Positions 17,442 to 26,894 are shown, counted from the first letter of the stretch. The stretch: DNA of 64,000 bases from Iodobacter sp. (GCF_025352645.1 NZ_JANXSO010000017.1:62001-126000), one strand, 5' to 3'. Numbers and translations: made by a program. Notes: generated by a model not told the origin, from the letters alone.

Positions 17442-18020
17442 ATGAAATTAGCAATCATATTTTTAATGCTTGGCTCTAGCTCTGTAATGGCCAGCGAAAA
17501 AACATACCTTGAAACACCCGTTCAATATTTAGCCGATGCCAGTGTTATTAATAGGGTTAGGGAAGAATGCAATATTGAAGAGCTACTGGCTAAACGTGTT
17601 GGAAGCAGCATGGCCCAACTTAATCACGGCGAAGGGACCGTTGCAGCCGATGTTAGCAAAGTAGATGGCGATGTACTGCGCCTAAGAATTGCCCGCGTCA
17701 CAGGCGTGGGCGGAGGTGGTTTTAGCGGCCCAAAATCAATTACCGTGGTCGCGGAGCTTCTAGAAAATGGCAAAGTTAAGCGCCAAACAAAATTAAACCG
17801 CTGGTCCATTGGTGGACTCTGGGGTGGTTTTCGTGGCACCTGCTCTATCCTTGATCGCACCGCAATAGCGATCGGCAAAGATTTAGCTTATTGGATAAAA
17901 GACTCAAGCTATATCATTAAAGAAGATGCCGATATTAAAGATGACCCTTCTGCAAAAGAGAATAAAGAGCCAGTAGCAAATACAACATCAAAAAATATTG
18001 AGCCTGCAAAGTCCAGCTAA
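17442..18020 (+). CDS. Secreted protein of unknown function
   Basis: A 192-residue protein with a signal peptide (hydrophobic residues 3-16, probable cleavage after VMA). No family was recognised with confidence. Two cysteines (EECNIE and GTCSILDR) frame a glycine-rich segment (GVGGGGFSGP) followed by a basic strand. The last 40 residues are acidic and low in complexity. It is separated from the APE operon by 101 bases and is followed by a strong hairpin, so it may be its own transcription unit. Confidence 0.65.
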   Translation: MKLAIIFLMLGSSSVMASEKTYLETPVQYLADASVINRVREECNIEELLAKRVGSSMAQLNHGEGTVAADVSKVDGDVLRLRIARVTGVGGGGFSGPKSITVVAELLENGKVKRQTKLNRWSIGGLWGGFRGTCSILDRTAIAIGKDLAYWIKDSSYIIKEDADIKDDPSAKENKEPVANTTSKNIEPAKSS

Positions 18021-18033
18021 ATTCTATTAATTA

Positions 18034-18084
18034 TTATTGAGCAAGACAGATGAATTTGAGAAATTCATCTGTCTTGCTCAATAA
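18034..18084. terminator. Long perfect hairpin between convergent genes
   Basis: Bases 18034-18057 and 18061-18084 are perfect reverse complements (24 pairs) around a 3-base loop. It lies between the plus-strand gene ending at 18020 and the minus-strand ribE ending at 18199, where a bidirectional terminator is expected. The outer pairs are A/T-rich, giving short U tracts on either strand. Confidence 0.75.
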
Positions 18085-18126
18085 AATCCACCACTCATTA
18101 ATGACGCACCTTCTCAATCAAAAACT

Positions 18127-18160
18127 CATAGAGAAAAAACGCTCTCGTGTTTTCTCTATG
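18127..18160. terminator. Second hairpin upstream of the ribE 3' end
   Basis: CATAGAGAAAA (18127-18137) pairs perfectly with TTTTCTCTATG (18150-18160) around a 12-base loop. Read on the minus strand it follows the ribE stop by about 38 bases, so it is a candidate terminator of the rib genes. The lack of a long U tract keeps confidence moderate. Confidence 0.5.
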
Positions 18161-18198
18161 TGCTTAGTACTCTCATAGGCCTCTCTGCGACTATAGAT

Positions 18199-18906
18199 TT
18201 AAGGCTTTTTTAAAGCGGCAGGCGCGGCCAGCGCGTAAACATCCACCCCCTGCTGGGCAAGTAGTGCTTCTAATGCGGGCATCAGTGCGCCAAGTTTTTC
18301 ATCTAGCGCGTCTCTTACCGTATCCACCACCACCTGCGTGGCCCGTTCGATTTCCACATTGAACCAGCTACCCACTTGCTTACCTTCAAACACCGTCATC
18401 CGGCGTGTTTCGGGGATCAGCCATACTTCAAACCAACCTTCCACCTTATTGGTTTCAGATACGGTCAGGCTAGCACCGTCTAGGGCGATATAGCCTTTGG
18501 CAAAGATGTATTTCATCCATTGTTTTGCTACACCAATTCTAAAGCAGCAGTTCTCCTGATCTTTACGAATATCCAGCAAAGTGGCGGTAAAATCGACGTG
18601 GCCTGATAGCGGATGGCCGCCAATTTCTGCGCCGTCTTTGGCTGCACGTTCAGCATTTACGCTGCTGCCTACCCCATGCTGGCCCAAGGAAGTCACCCGC
18701 AAGCTTTGTAGCATCACATCAAAGCTAGCGCTGTCTTGTTCAAAAATTTCAGTCACCGTTAAACAAACGCCATCAATGGCAACTGAAGCACCAATTTGAA
18801 TATCTTGGCAAAACCCCGCCGGAAAAGCGATACGAAAACTACGAATCCCTTCACGGTCTTCAATTGCTGCAATACGGGCCACACCCTGCACAATACCGGT
18901 AAACAT
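18199..18906 (-). CDS. ribE: Riboflavin synthase, alpha chain
   Basis: A 235-residue protein starting MFTGIVQG, the hallmark of riboflavin synthase alpha. It shows the two tandem lumazine-binding domains: residues 1-97 with the VCLTVTE motif and residues about 98-200 with the second ASLTVSE motif. It dismutates two 6,7-dimethyl-8-ribityllumazine molecules to riboflavin. About 30 C-terminal residues beyond the usual length are rich in Ala and Leu. It follows the zinc-ribbon gene with no gap and is in one operon with ribD. No FMN riboswitch was seen upstream. Confidence 0.95.
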   Translation of the reverse strand: MFTGIVQGVARIAAIEDREGIRSFRIAFPAGFCQDIQIGASVAIDGVCLTVTEIFEQDSASFDVMLQSLRVTSLGQHGVGSSVNAERAAKDGAEIGGHPLSGHVDFTATLLDIRKDQENCCFRIGVAKQWMKYIFAKGYIALDGASLTVSETNKVEGWFEVWLIPETRRMTVFEGKQVGSWFNVEIERATQVVVDTVRDALDEKLGALMPALEALLAQQGVDVYALAAPAALKKP

Positions 18907-19080
18907 TTATTCTTTGTCCTTAAATAGCTCTGGGTTTGCTGCATGCACGCGTTTAGACGACTTCAGCAAATTACAGTGATCACAAAAATAACTAATCGAA
19001 CCACAGGCAGCAATCACGTCTAGCGGACGCTTACAATCTGGGCAAATGGGTACAGCTTCTTGCACAATTTCATTTGGCAT
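18907..19080 (-). CDS. Small zinc-ribbon protein between ribD and ribE
   Basis: A 57-residue protein with two CxxC pairs (CPDC at about 14-17 and CDHC at about 33-36) forming a zinc ribbon, and a basic KSSKRV segment after the second pair. The ATG at 19080 has GGAG six bases upstream and lies inside the end of ribD. The stop codon touches the ribE start, so translation of all three genes is probably coupled. It resembles YfgJ-type zinc-ribbon proteins; its function is unknown. Confidence 0.75.
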   Translation of the reverse strand: MPNEIVQEAVPICPDCKRPLDVIAACGSISYFCDHCNLLKSSKRVHAANPELFKDKE

Positions 19081-20197
19081 AAAATTCTCCAGCATCGGTA
19101 AAGCGCAGTGTAAGACGCAAATCGTCTCCAACTAAGCGGCGCTCTAATACCTTAGCTTGTAGCTTATGGTTTAGATCAGTTAAATCAAGTGTAGCGATGC
19201 CTTTGGCGGTGTCGCCAATCAGCACTGGGGCTTGATAAAGCAGCATTTCATCCACCAAACCCGCTTGAAACAGCGCTCCAACTAAAATGCCGCCCGCCTC
19301 AACCGTTACTTGGTTGCAGCCTCGGCGGCCTAGTTCATTCAGTAAAGCAGTCAAATCAACGCGGCCCTGAGCATCGGCCAAAATCAAGACTTCGGCCCCT
19401 GCGGCTTCTAAGGCATGACGCTTTGACTCATCATCCTGAGCGCCAACAATCAATACGCCTGCCTGATTAAATAACTTGGCCGCTACAGGGGTGCGAAGCT
19501 GGCTATCCACCACCACACGCAGCGGCTGTCTGTCTACTCCGAATTCTCGCACCGTCAGCTGCGGATCATCGGCCAGCACCGTGCCGATGCCGGTCAGCAT
19601 GGCGCAAGATCGGGCGCGGAGTTTTTGTACATCAGACCTTGCCGCTGGGCCGGTAATCCATTGTGACTGCCCATTGGCGAGCGCAGTGCGCCCATCTAAA
19701 CTTGCGCCCATTTTAACCGTCACCCAAGGACGGGATCGCAGCATACGGCTGATAAAGCCTTTGTGATGCTCCAGCGCTGCGGCGTACAAAACGCCCGAAC
19801 TCACTTCAACACCTGCCGCCGCCAAACGTGCTAAGCCTTGGCCCGCCACCAGCGGATTAGGATCAGTCAGCGCGGCGACCACACGCACTACTCCCGCTTT
19901 CAGCAAAGCATCGGCGCAAGGCGGTGTGCGGCCATAATGGCTGCAAGGCTCCAGCGTGACATAAGCCGTAGCACCAAGGGCCAAATCACCCGCAACACTT
20001 AAAGCCATCACCTCGGCATGCGCACCAGGAGCCCCCTTCACCACACCACCACCCGCTGGCTGACTAAACCCCACGCCCACCACCTGCCCGTCTTTCACCA
20101 ACACGCAGCCAACAGAGGGGTTAGGCGAAGCGCTATTCTGCCCCAAAGCCGCCTGCTGCAAAGCCAGCTGCATATATTGATGATCGATACTGTTCAT
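19070..20197 (-). CDS. ribD: Bifunctional diaminohydroxyphosphoribosylaminopyrimidine deaminase / reductase
   Basis: A 375-residue bifunctional enzyme for steps 2 and 3 of riboflavin synthesis. The N-terminal deaminase has the zinc motifs GAHAEVMAL (about 50) and EPCSHYGRTPPCADAL (about 78-93). The C-terminal reductase begins near residue 150 (RPWVTVKMGASLDGR) and contains the ITGPAARSDVQKLRA segment. Length matches the family. It is first in the ribD, zinc-ribbon, ribE operon; directly upstream lies a palindromic repeat rather than a recognisable riboswitch. Confidence 0.95.
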   Translation of the reverse strand: MNSIDHQYMQLALQQAALGQNSASPNPSVGCVLVKDGQVVGVGFSQPAGGGVVKGAPGAHAEVMALSVAGDLALGATAYVTLEPCSHYGRTPPCADALLKAGVVRVVAALTDPNPLVAGQGLARLAAAGVEVSSGVLYAAALEHHKGFISRMLRSRPWVTVKMGASLDGRTALANGQSQWITGPAARSDVQKLRARSCAMLTGIGTVLADDPQLTVREFGVDRQPLRVVVDSQLRTPVAAKLFNQAGVLIVGAQDDESKRHALEAAGAEVLILADAQGRVDLTALLNELGRRGCNQVTVEAGGILVGALFQAGLVDEMLLYQAPVLIGDTAKGIATLDLTDLNHKLQAKVLERRLVGDDLRLTLRFTDAGEFYAK

Positions 20198-20224
20198 GGG
20201 TTTACCGGTGTAAAAATAAGGCTC

Positions 20225-20352
20225 ATAAACCCAAATATTGAACCACGGAGAAAAGGGAGAACACAGAGGGCCACGGAGAAAAACATAGGAAAGGTTTTCT
20301 CCGTGAAACTCCGTGTTCTCTGTGTCCTCCGTGGTTCAAGATTTGGGTTTAT
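20225..20352. repeat. Nested palindromic CACGGAG repeat, copy A (ribD-nrdR gap)
   Basis: A 128-base element with 25-base imperfect terminal inverted repeats (20225-20249 against 20328-20352, two mismatches by eye; ends ATAAACCCAAAT). An inner inverted repeat, CACGGAGAAAA against TTTTCTCCGTG, sits at about 20272-20305. CACGGAG or its complement CTCCGTG recurs throughout. The element fills almost all of the gap between nrdR and ribD. Confidence 0.85.
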
Positions 20353-20368
20353 TTCAGCATAAAAAACG

Positions 20369-20821
20369 TTATTCCTTACTCACTTCCCGTATCACATCGC
20401 GGAAATCATCGACGTCTTGGAAGGAGCGGTATACGGAGGCAAAGCGGATATAGGCGACTTTGTCGAGCTTGGCGAGTTCAGACATCACCATTTCGCCAAT
20501 CTGGCGGCTCATGATTTCTCTATCGCCTAAAGACAATGCTTTTTGAATAATTCTAAGAATAGCTTCGTCCACCAGCGGCGTGGGTACTGGCCGTTTATGT
20601 AGGGCGCGCTCAAAGCTGGTGCGGATTTTTTCACGATCAAATTCGGCACGCTGACCATTTTGCTTTACCACCTGCGGCAGGCGCACTTCGGCAGTTTCAA
20701 AAGTAGTAAAGCGTTTATCGCACACAGGGCAACGGCGGCGACGGCGAACCAAATCGCCTTCATCAGATATACGCGAGTCAGCGACCAGCGTATCAGGGGA
20801 ACCACAGAAGGGGCACTTCAT
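20369..20821 (-). CDS. nrdR: Transcriptional repressor NrdR
   Basis: A 150-residue zinc-ribbon/ATP-cone repressor of ribonucleotide reductase genes. The zinc ribbon uses CPFC (3-6) and CPVC (about 31-34) after an Arg-rich stretch, and the ATP-cone domain follows from about residue 45 ([16 protein letters not shown]). The start at 20821 gives the canonical MKCPFCG N-terminus; an upstream in-frame start at 20863 would add residues not seen in the family. Location next to glyA is common in betaproteobacteria. Confidence 0.96.
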   Translation of the reverse strand: MKCPFCGSPDTLVADSRISDEGDLVRRRRRCPVCDKRFTTFETAEVRLPQVVKQNGQRAEFDREKIRTSFERALHKRPVPTPLVDEAILRIIQKALSLGDREIMSRQIGEMVMSELAKLDKVAYIRFASVYRSFQDVDDFRDVIREVSKE

Positions 20822-20854
20822 CACAACCCCGCAAAGAACATTGTAGAAATAAAC

Positions 20855-21073
20855 AAAACCCAAACCTCAAACCACGGAGGACACCGAGAACACGGAGTTT
20901 CACGGAGAAAACCGACACAATGCTCAGACTTAGCTTTTAAACAGACCTTTAAACAGACAAGGTCCAGCTAAAAATGGCGCAGCATCTTTCCAAAGAAAGC
21001 CAAACACTTTTTTGACTTTCTCCGTGTGACTCCGTGTCCTCTTTCACTCCGTGTTTTAAGACTTGGGTTTTTT
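20855..21073. repeat. Nested palindromic CACGGAG repeat, copy B (nrdR-glyA gap)
   Basis: A 219-base element with the same design as copy A: outer ends AAAACCCAAAC and ACTTGGGTTTTT, and CACGGAG-rich arms at 20874-20910 answered by CTCCGTG-rich arms at 21020-21055. The central 100 bases are unrelated to copy A. It fills the whole gap between glyA and nrdR. Confidence 0.8.
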
Positions 21074-21082
21074 ATAGCGAAT

Positions 21083-22330
21083 TTAAGCGCCGTAAACTGG
21101 GAAACGGGCGGTTAGTTCTTTTACTTTTACGGCCACGGCTGCGATATTGGCTTCATCCGTTGGATTATCCAATACATCAGCAATCAAGTTTGCCACGATG
21201 ATCGCTTCAGCTTCTTTAAAACCACGGGTGGTGATCGCTGGGGAACCCAAACGAATACCCGAAGTCACAAATGGGCTTTCTGGATCATTAGGGATGGCGT
21301 TTTTATTGACGGTGATATGTGCCAAGCCTAATACAGCATCCGCTGCCTTACCGGTCAGCCCTTTTGAGCGCAGATCAACCAAAAACATATGCGATTCTGA
21401 ACGACCAGAAATCACACGTAAGCCACGCTCAATCAAGGTTGCAGCCATAGCTTGTGCGTTTTTCAATACTTGCTCTTGGTACACTTTAAATTCTGGGCTT
21501 GCTGCTTCTTTAAATGCAATCGCTTTGGCGGCAATTACATGCATCAAAGGGCCGCCTTGCAGCGTTGGGAATACATTAGAGTTGATTGACTTTTCGAACT
21601 CAGCTTTGGCCAAGATCAAGCCACCACGCGGGCCGCGCAATGTTTTATGCGTGGTTGACGTTACAAAGTGAGCGTGTGGCACTGGGTTTGGATACACACC
21701 TGCAGCAATCAAACCGGCGTAATGCGCCATATCCACCATAAAGTAAGCGCCCACCTTGTCGGCAATTTCACGCATACGCGCCCAATCAAAGCGCAAAGCG
21801 TAAGCAGAAGCACCGCCGATCAAAAGCTTAGGCTTGGTTTCAAGCGCTACGCGTTCCATATCGTCGTAATCAATTTCTTCGTTTTCGTTCAGGCCGTAAG
21901 CCACTATATTAAATAGCTTACCGGATAAATTAGCTGGCGAGCCGTGTGTAAGGTGGCCACCGTGGCCTAGGTTCATACCCATGACGGTATCGCCCGGCTT
22001 CAGAATAGAAAAGTACACCGCTTGGTTGGCTTGCGAGCCAGAGTGCGGCTGCACATTGGCGTACTCTGCGCCAAACAAGGCTTTAACCCGATCAATGGCC
22101 AACTGCTCAACCGTATCAACAAATTCACAACCACCATAAAAACGCTTACCAGGATAACCTTCGGCGTATTTATTGGTCAGTTGTGAGCCTTGCGCTTCCA
22201 TCACAGCAGGGCTAGTGTAATTTTCTGACGCGATCAGCTCAATGTGCTCATGCTGGCGAACAACTTCACCGGCAATGGCTGCAGCTAGATCTGGATCAAA
22301 TTGGGCGATAGTAGCGGACTTGGAGAACAT
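21083..22330 (-). CDS. glyA: Serine hydroxymethyltransferase
   Basis: A 415-residue PLP enzyme interconverting serine and glycine with tetrahydrofolate, the main one-carbon source in the cytoplasm. The PLP lysine lies in [15 protein letters not shown] (about residue 229), and the N-terminal [19 protein letters not shown] and [11 protein letters not shown] motifs are intact. Length is normal. It is upstream of nrdR in transcription direction, separated by a large palindromic repeat. Confidence 0.97.
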   Translation of the reverse strand: MFSKSATIAQFDPDLAAAIAGEVVRQHEHIELIASENYTSPAVMEAQGSQLTNKYAEGYPGKRFYGGCEFVDTVEQLAIDRVKALFGAEYANVQPHSGSQANQAVYFSILKPGDTVMGMNLGHGGHLTHGSPANLSGKLFNIVAYGLNENEEIDYDDMERVALETKPKLLIGGASAYALRFDWARMREIADKVGAYFMVDMAHYAGLIAAGVYPNPVPHAHFVTSTTHKTLRGPRGGLILAKAEFEKSINSNVFPTLQGGPLMHVIAAKAIAFKEAASPEFKVYQEQVLKNAQAMAATLIERGLRVISGRSESHMFLVDLRSKGLTGKAADAVLGLAHITVNKNAIPNDPESPFVTSGIRLGSPAITTRGFKEAEAIIVANLIADVLDNPTDEANIAAVAVKVKELTARFPVYGA

Positions 22331-22436
22331 AGATTGGCGCTTCCGTAAGTCGGTTGGGAATAAGGAATAGCGCAGGATTCTAACACGGCAAGCTGTTTTG
22401 CCAATTGAGGAATTCGTGATAAATCATGATCCACGT

Positions 22437-24113
22437 TCATAATTCATCCCTAGCTTGCTTTTTTTTACGCCACTGATGGTGAATAATCTTTAATTTATCT
22501 TGGAAACCCATGCGATCATCTGACATGAAATCTAGGAACTCTGAAAGCATACGCGATTTCATTAGCGAGTAAAAAGTCAGCGCAGCAATGGGGATAAAGG
22601 TCGCAAAAAAGTAGCCAATTCTTAGCCAAGCGGCCTCATGAGCCAAATCAAACAAATTCATCCCCAAGAAGCCCGTCACGGTTGTCCCTACCAAGCCCAA
22701 AATAGTCACCACGGTTAAGCGCACCACGGTATCGGCTTGGCGGCGCAAATCATCGTTTTCTAAGTATTGGCTCATACTATGGATCGACTCCCTCACCTCC
22801 GCAAATAAGGCCTCGGTCCCCAAATGACGGCGCGCCATATGAAATAGCTGATCGGCCACCACTTGATTAGAAATCTCACTAAACCAGTAACGCTGGGTAA
22901 AGCGTAAAAAAGCTTCTTGTAATACGCGAATATCACGCTTAAAACGTCGAGAGGATTTTGCATCGCCAACCTGCAACCGTGACAAGGCCACCGCTAGCCG
23001 ATCCGAAAAAATCAATAATGCAGCCTTATGGAAGTGCGCAATCGTCATCAATAAAAAATATTGATGACGGAACTGCCCTAAAGCCCCCGTGTAAGGGTCA
23101 CTAAAAAAACCATGTCCGTGTTTTCCAATCAAGACAAAGGCGTGACCATCACACATCATGCGGGTTGAGGATGAATCATGTCGCCGCTCTGGCACCCAAA
23201 AACGATCATAGCAACAATGGGCTTCAAACTCCTGAAACACCTTGGCCGTATAGGGCAAATCTCCTCCTTGGGCGGGGCGAGTCACCAAACCTAGGCGGTA
23301 AAAATCTTCATCCGTTAAATCAAAAGGATCATCAAAGGCCAGATAAGCCATTAGCGGCATACGGTGATATTCAATTTGGCGATAGCGTAGCTCGCCTTCT
23401 TCCTCGGAATGATGCAGCACCAAAGGCCGCAATAAGGAATCCCAATGCTGTGCCATTGGGGCGGCGCGAAACTCGCCCACATGCGACAGAAATTTAGATT
23501 TATCATCGTAATCAGATACTGCAATCACGCCGCCTTTGGCATCTAGCCACTTCACAGTTTGCAAGCAGCTTGCGGCAGTATGGTCTTCATCCCACTGCGC
23601 AGGAAAAGCACGGCCAAAGCGAAACAAGGTGTCTTGCGCACGACTAAGCGGCACGTTATCAGCCAAGATTTCTAGGGCGAGAATTACGATATCAATATCG
23701 TAAAAAAAATACAGATCAACGTGGGCTACTTTAAAGTCTTGCCGCGTGCCATCTTTGTAATGCATGCGTACCGAGCAAATATCATGACGACGAAACACAT
23801 GCAGCGGAGAGCCTCCGTAGCTATCGGTATTTGCCGCTTCTGCCGCGCCTTCTCCATATAAAAACCGCTGTACATAGGGCAAAAAGGTAACGAATTCACG
23901 ATAATGCCGCTCTTGAAAAGCCTGCGGATCCATATCAAATACCGAAGGACGCAGCTGCCATGGCGAATCAACATCTACCAGCTGTTTCATAAGTTCCCAA
24001 TGCCGCCCCATCACATCCGCCCCACCAAGTGGCTGGGCAAGCGGCATCATTTGCAAAGGCCAAATGAGAATTTGCCTAAAATGGCGCACCATAATTTCAT
24101 CTGCTTCGCTCAT
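22437..24113 (-). CDS. CorA-like divalent metal ion transporter
   Basis: A 558-residue protein with a large soluble N-terminal domain and two C-terminal membrane helices (about 475-500 and 510-535). The CorA signature GMN is present as GFLGMNLF between them. The soluble part is much longer than that of classic CorA (about 316 residues) and carries segments such as HVDLYFFYDIDIVILALE. It probably transports Mg2+ or another divalent cation in the inner membrane. The start at 24113 is chosen because GGGGAA lies upstream. Confidence 0.85.
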   Translation of the reverse strand: MSEADEIMVRHFRQILIWPLQMMPLAQPLGGADVMGRHWELMKQLVDVDSPWQLRPSVFDMDPQAFQERHYREFVTFLPYVQRFLYGEGAAEAANTDSYGGSPLHVFRRHDICSVRMHYKDGTRQDFKVAHVDLYFFYDIDIVILALEILADNVPLSRAQDTLFRFGRAFPAQWDEDHTAASCLQTVKWLDAKGGVIAVSDYDDKSKFLSHVGEFRAAPMAQHWDSLLRPLVLHHSEEEGELRYRQIEYHRMPLMAYLAFDDPFDLTDEDFYRLGLVTRPAQGGDLPYTAKVFQEFEAHCCYDRFWVPERRHDSSSTRMMCDGHAFVLIGKHGHGFFSDPYTGALGQFRHQYFLLMTIAHFHKAALLIFSDRLAVALSRLQVGDAKSSRRFKRDIRVLQEAFLRFTQRYWFSEISNQVVADQLFHMARRHLGTEALFAEVRESIHSMSQYLENDDLRRQADTVVRLTVVTILGLVGTTVTGFLGMNLFDLAHEAAWLRIGYFFATFIPIAALTFYSLMKSRMLSEFLDFMSDDRMGFQDKLKIIHHQWRKKKQARDEL

Positions 24114-24191
24114 TAAGTTCCCCTTTTGATTAGAATAGATCATCACGCAGCAGAACACGGGCAGCAGCAAGCAAATCACGGCCCAATATGC

Positions 24192-24231
24192 AAAAACCCC
24201 TTATTTACACGTCAGTAAATAAGGGGTTTTT
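24192..24231 (-). terminator. Intrinsic terminator downstream of hpt
   Basis: AAAAACCCCTTATTTAC (24192-24208) pairs perfectly over 17 bases with 24215-24231, around a 6-base loop. Read on the minus strand it is a stem ending in a run of U, about 45 bases after the hpt stop and upstream of the CorA-like gene. Confidence 0.85.
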
Positions 24232-24276
24232 AGCTCAAACAAATTACATGGCCGCTTTAAAACGACCCAACACGCA

Positions 24277-24831
24277 TTACATGCCTTTTACCGCATAAAT
24301 AGCGAGCGTATTGCGCCAATAGCCTTGGTAATCCATGCCGCAACCAAACAGGAAGCGATCTTCAACCTCTAGACCCACGTAATCTGCGCTTACGCCAACA
24401 GCCTTACGGTCATGTTTTTTATCAACCAATACCGCCACGCGAACTTCTTTTGCACCCTGCTCACGACAGAATTCCAAGATAGCCGCCAATGTGTGGCCTT
24501 CATCTAAGATGTCATCCACGATCACCACCACGCGGCCTTTCATGCTTTCTTGTGGTTTTACCTTCCAATCCAACATACCGCCGCTGGTTTCTTTACGATA
24601 ACGTGTGGCGTGCATATAAGACACTTCTAGGGGGAAGCGTAAGCGTGGCAATAAATGCCCTGACACAATCAGCCCACCATTCATCACGGTGTAAACAATC
24701 GGGTTGGCGTACTGTAAATCAGCCGTCATTGCCTCTGCCATGCGATCTAGCGCGGCTAATACTTCGGCCTCGCCGTGCAAGCAATCCGAATTGTCAATAA
24801 TCGTTTGGGCTTCAGGGAGTTCTAGGGTCAC
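24277..24831 (-). CDS. hpt: Hypoxanthine-guanine phosphoribosyltransferase
   Basis: A 184-residue purine salvage enzyme. The PRPP-binding motif is VVVIVDDILDEGHT (about 100-113), and the C-terminal DYVGLEVEDRFLFGCGMDYQ segment is typical of the proteobacterial hypoxanthine-guanine enzymes. It converts hypoxanthine or guanine with PRPP to IMP or GMP. It lies next to apt and a purine permease gene, forming a purine-salvage group, and is followed by a clear terminator. Confidence 0.92.
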   Translation of the reverse strand: MTLELPEAQTIIDNSDCLHGEAEVLAALDRMAEAMTADLQYANPIVYTVMNGGLIVSGHLLPRLRFPLEVSYMHATRYRKETSGGMLDWKVKPQESMKGRVVVIVDDILDEGHTLAAILEFCREQGAKEVRVAVLVDKKHDRKAVGVSADYVGLEVEDRFLFGCGMDYQGYWRNTLAIYAVKGM

Positions 24832-24946
24832 GATGGTGTACCTTTTTATTCAAATGAAAAACGGATGGCGCTTTTTAATAGGTGGCTTAGCAGTCAACAG
24901 ATGCTCGCTAAATAGGACTAAGCCACTACGCCATCACTACAAATCT

Positions 24947-25507
24947 TTAATGCCCGGCGAAATCACAAACCGTAAACAGTGGGATACCCTGCTCACGTAC
25001 GATTTTTGAGCCGCCTAATTCTGGCAAATCAACAATCGCAGCCGCCTCAACAACGGTTGCGCCAAGGCGATCTAATAATTTAGCTGCAGCAACCATGGTG
25101 CCGCCAGTTGCCACTAAATCATCAATCAGCAATACGCGATCGCCTTTTTTGCAGGCATCGGTATGTATTTCAACCGTAGCGGAGCCGTATTCAAGCTCAT
25201 ATTCTTCCGCGACGGTCAAAAAAGGTAATTTACCTTTTTTACGCACTGGCACAAAGCCAAGGTTTAACTCATAAGCCACTACCGCGCCCAGAATAAATCC
25301 ACGGGCATCTACGCCAGCCACCATATCTAAACCCATATCCATATAGCGATGGACAAAAATATCAACCAACACACGGAAGGTTTTTTTATCCTGCAATAGC
25401 GGCGTGATATCCCGAAACTGCACCCCCGCCTGTGGCCAATTTGGCACAGTGCGAATGCGGTCGCGAATATAATCTGCGTATGGCGGCTCTGCCTGCAATA
25501 TGCTCAT
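24947..25507 (-). CDS. apt: Adenine phosphoribosyltransferase
   Basis: A 186-residue enzyme making AMP from adenine and PRPP. The PRPP motif is [14 protein letters not shown] (about 124-137), and the N-terminal FRDITPLL and [12 protein letters not shown] segments match Apt. It starts only 9 bases after the stop of the purine permease gene, so the two are probably cotranscribed. Confidence 0.95.
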   Translation of the reverse strand: MSILQAEPPYADYIRDRIRTVPNWPQAGVQFRDITPLLQDKKTFRVLVDIFVHRYMDMGLDMVAGVDARGFILGAVVAYELNLGFVPVRKKGKLPFLTVAEEYELEYGSATVEIHTDACKKGDRVLLIDDLVATGGTMVAAAKLLDRLGATVVEAAAIVDLPELGGSKIVREQGIPLFTVCDFAGH

Positions 25508-25516
25508 TATCTTCCC

Positions 25517-26809
25517 TTAACCAAATGCAGCAAATTTAACAATCCACAACGCGGTAATAATCAATACCGCAGGGCTTAAATCTTTATAACGACCTGCCAG
25601 CATTTTAATAGCGGCGTAGCTAATAAAACCAAAGGCAATACCATCGGCAATAGAATAGGTAAATGGCATACCCACGGCTGTAATCACTGCCGGAGCCGCT
25701 TCCGTAATATCGTCCCAATCAAGCTCTGCCAAACCACGCGCCATCAACACCGCCACATAGCAAAGCGCCGGGGCCGTTGCATAAGCAGGCACCGTGCCCG
25801 CCAATGGCGCCACAAACAATGCCGCCAAGAATAAAATGGCCACAACTAAGCTAGTCAGACCAGTACGCCCGCCTGCAGCCACACCAGCAGCGGATTCAAC
25901 ATAGGCCGTTACGCTGGATGTACCCAGTGCAGCCCCTACCATAATGGCAGAAGAATCAGCGAACAGCGCTTTCTTTAAACGTGGCAATTTGCCATCTTTA
26001 TCTAAAAGACCTGAGCGATGCGCAACACCCACTAAGGTGCCGGTTGTATCGAATAGATCCACAAAGAAGAAAATAAACACCACGCCAATTAAACCGGCAT
26101 TGAAGGCACTTTTAATATCCATTTGCATAAAGGTTGGCGCAATTGAAGGCGGCGGAGAAAACACGCCTTTAAATTCGGTTAAACCGAATAAAATCGACAA
26201 TAGCGTTACACCCAGCACGCCAATAATGATGGCGCCTTTTACCTTGCGATATTCCAAAGCCACAATTAAAAAGAAGCCGAGCACGGCCAATAAAGTGCTA
26301 GGCGCATGAATATCGCCCAATTGCACCATCGTGACCGGTGATGCCGTAATCAGACCGGCGCTTTTCAAGCCAATAATGGCCAGAAACAGGCCCACACCGG
26401 CTGAGATCGCCAGCTTTAGTGAGTGCGGAATCGCATTCACCAGCACTTCACGTAATTTAAACGAGGAAACCAGCACAAAAATCACGCCAGAAATAAACAC
26501 CGCACCTAAGGCCGTTTGCCAAGGCACGCCCATGCCTTTCACAACTGCAAAGGTAAAGTAAGCGTTTAAACCCATACCTGGCGCCAGCGCAATTGGATAA
26601 TTAGCCAACAACGCCATCACAGCGGTACCAAAAGCCGCAGCCAAACACGTCGCCACAAACACGGCGTTAAAATCCATACCGGTTTGCGCCAAAATGGCTG
26701 GATTGACGAAAATAATATAGGCCATGGTTAAAAACGTCGTAAACCCAGCGATGACCTCGGTTTTAACATTAGTACCGTGTTCTTTTAATTTGAACAATGC
26801 TTCGAGCAT
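25517..26809 (-). CDS. NCS2-family (AzgA-type) purine permease
   Basis: A 430-residue inner-membrane transporter with about 12-14 hydrophobic segments. ALAPGMGLNAYF (about 75-86) and the VTAYVESAAGVAAGGRTGL segment (about 300) are signatures of AzgA-type hypoxanthine, guanine and adenine proton symporters (GhxP/AdeP-like). Placement directly upstream of apt and near hpt supports uptake of purine bases for salvage. Which base is preferred cannot be told from sequence. Confidence 0.92.
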   Translation of the reverse strand: MLEALFKLKEHGTNVKTEVIAGFTTFLTMAYIIFVNPAILAQTGMDFNAVFVATCLAAAFGTAVMALLANYPIALAPGMGLNAYFTFAVVKGMGVPWQTALGAVFISGVIFVLVSSFKLREVLVNAIPHSLKLAISAGVGLFLAIIGLKSAGLITASPVTMVQLGDIHAPSTLLAVLGFFLIVALEYRKVKGAIIIGVLGVTLLSILFGLTEFKGVFSPPPSIAPTFMQMDIKSAFNAGLIGVVFIFFFVDLFDTTGTLVGVAHRSGLLDKDGKLPRLKKALFADSSAIMVGAALGTSSVTAYVESAAGVAAGGRTGLTSLVVAILFLAALFVAPLAGTVPAYATAPALCYVAVLMARGLAELDWDDITEAAPAVITAVGMPFTYSIADGIAFGFISYAAIKMLAGRYKDLSPAVLIITALWIVKFAAFG

Positions 26810-26894
26810 GAGCCCATTTCCCCGTTAAAAAAAACAAATAAGTTGGCTTGTATTGCTTGTTATTCACGCACAATACTGACCGACTCACACACCA

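Noticed and set aside
20225..21073. CRISPR array suggested by repeated CACGGAG units
   Set aside because: Units are irregular in spacing and orientation, form palindromes rather than direct repeats with spacers, and no cas genes are nearby.
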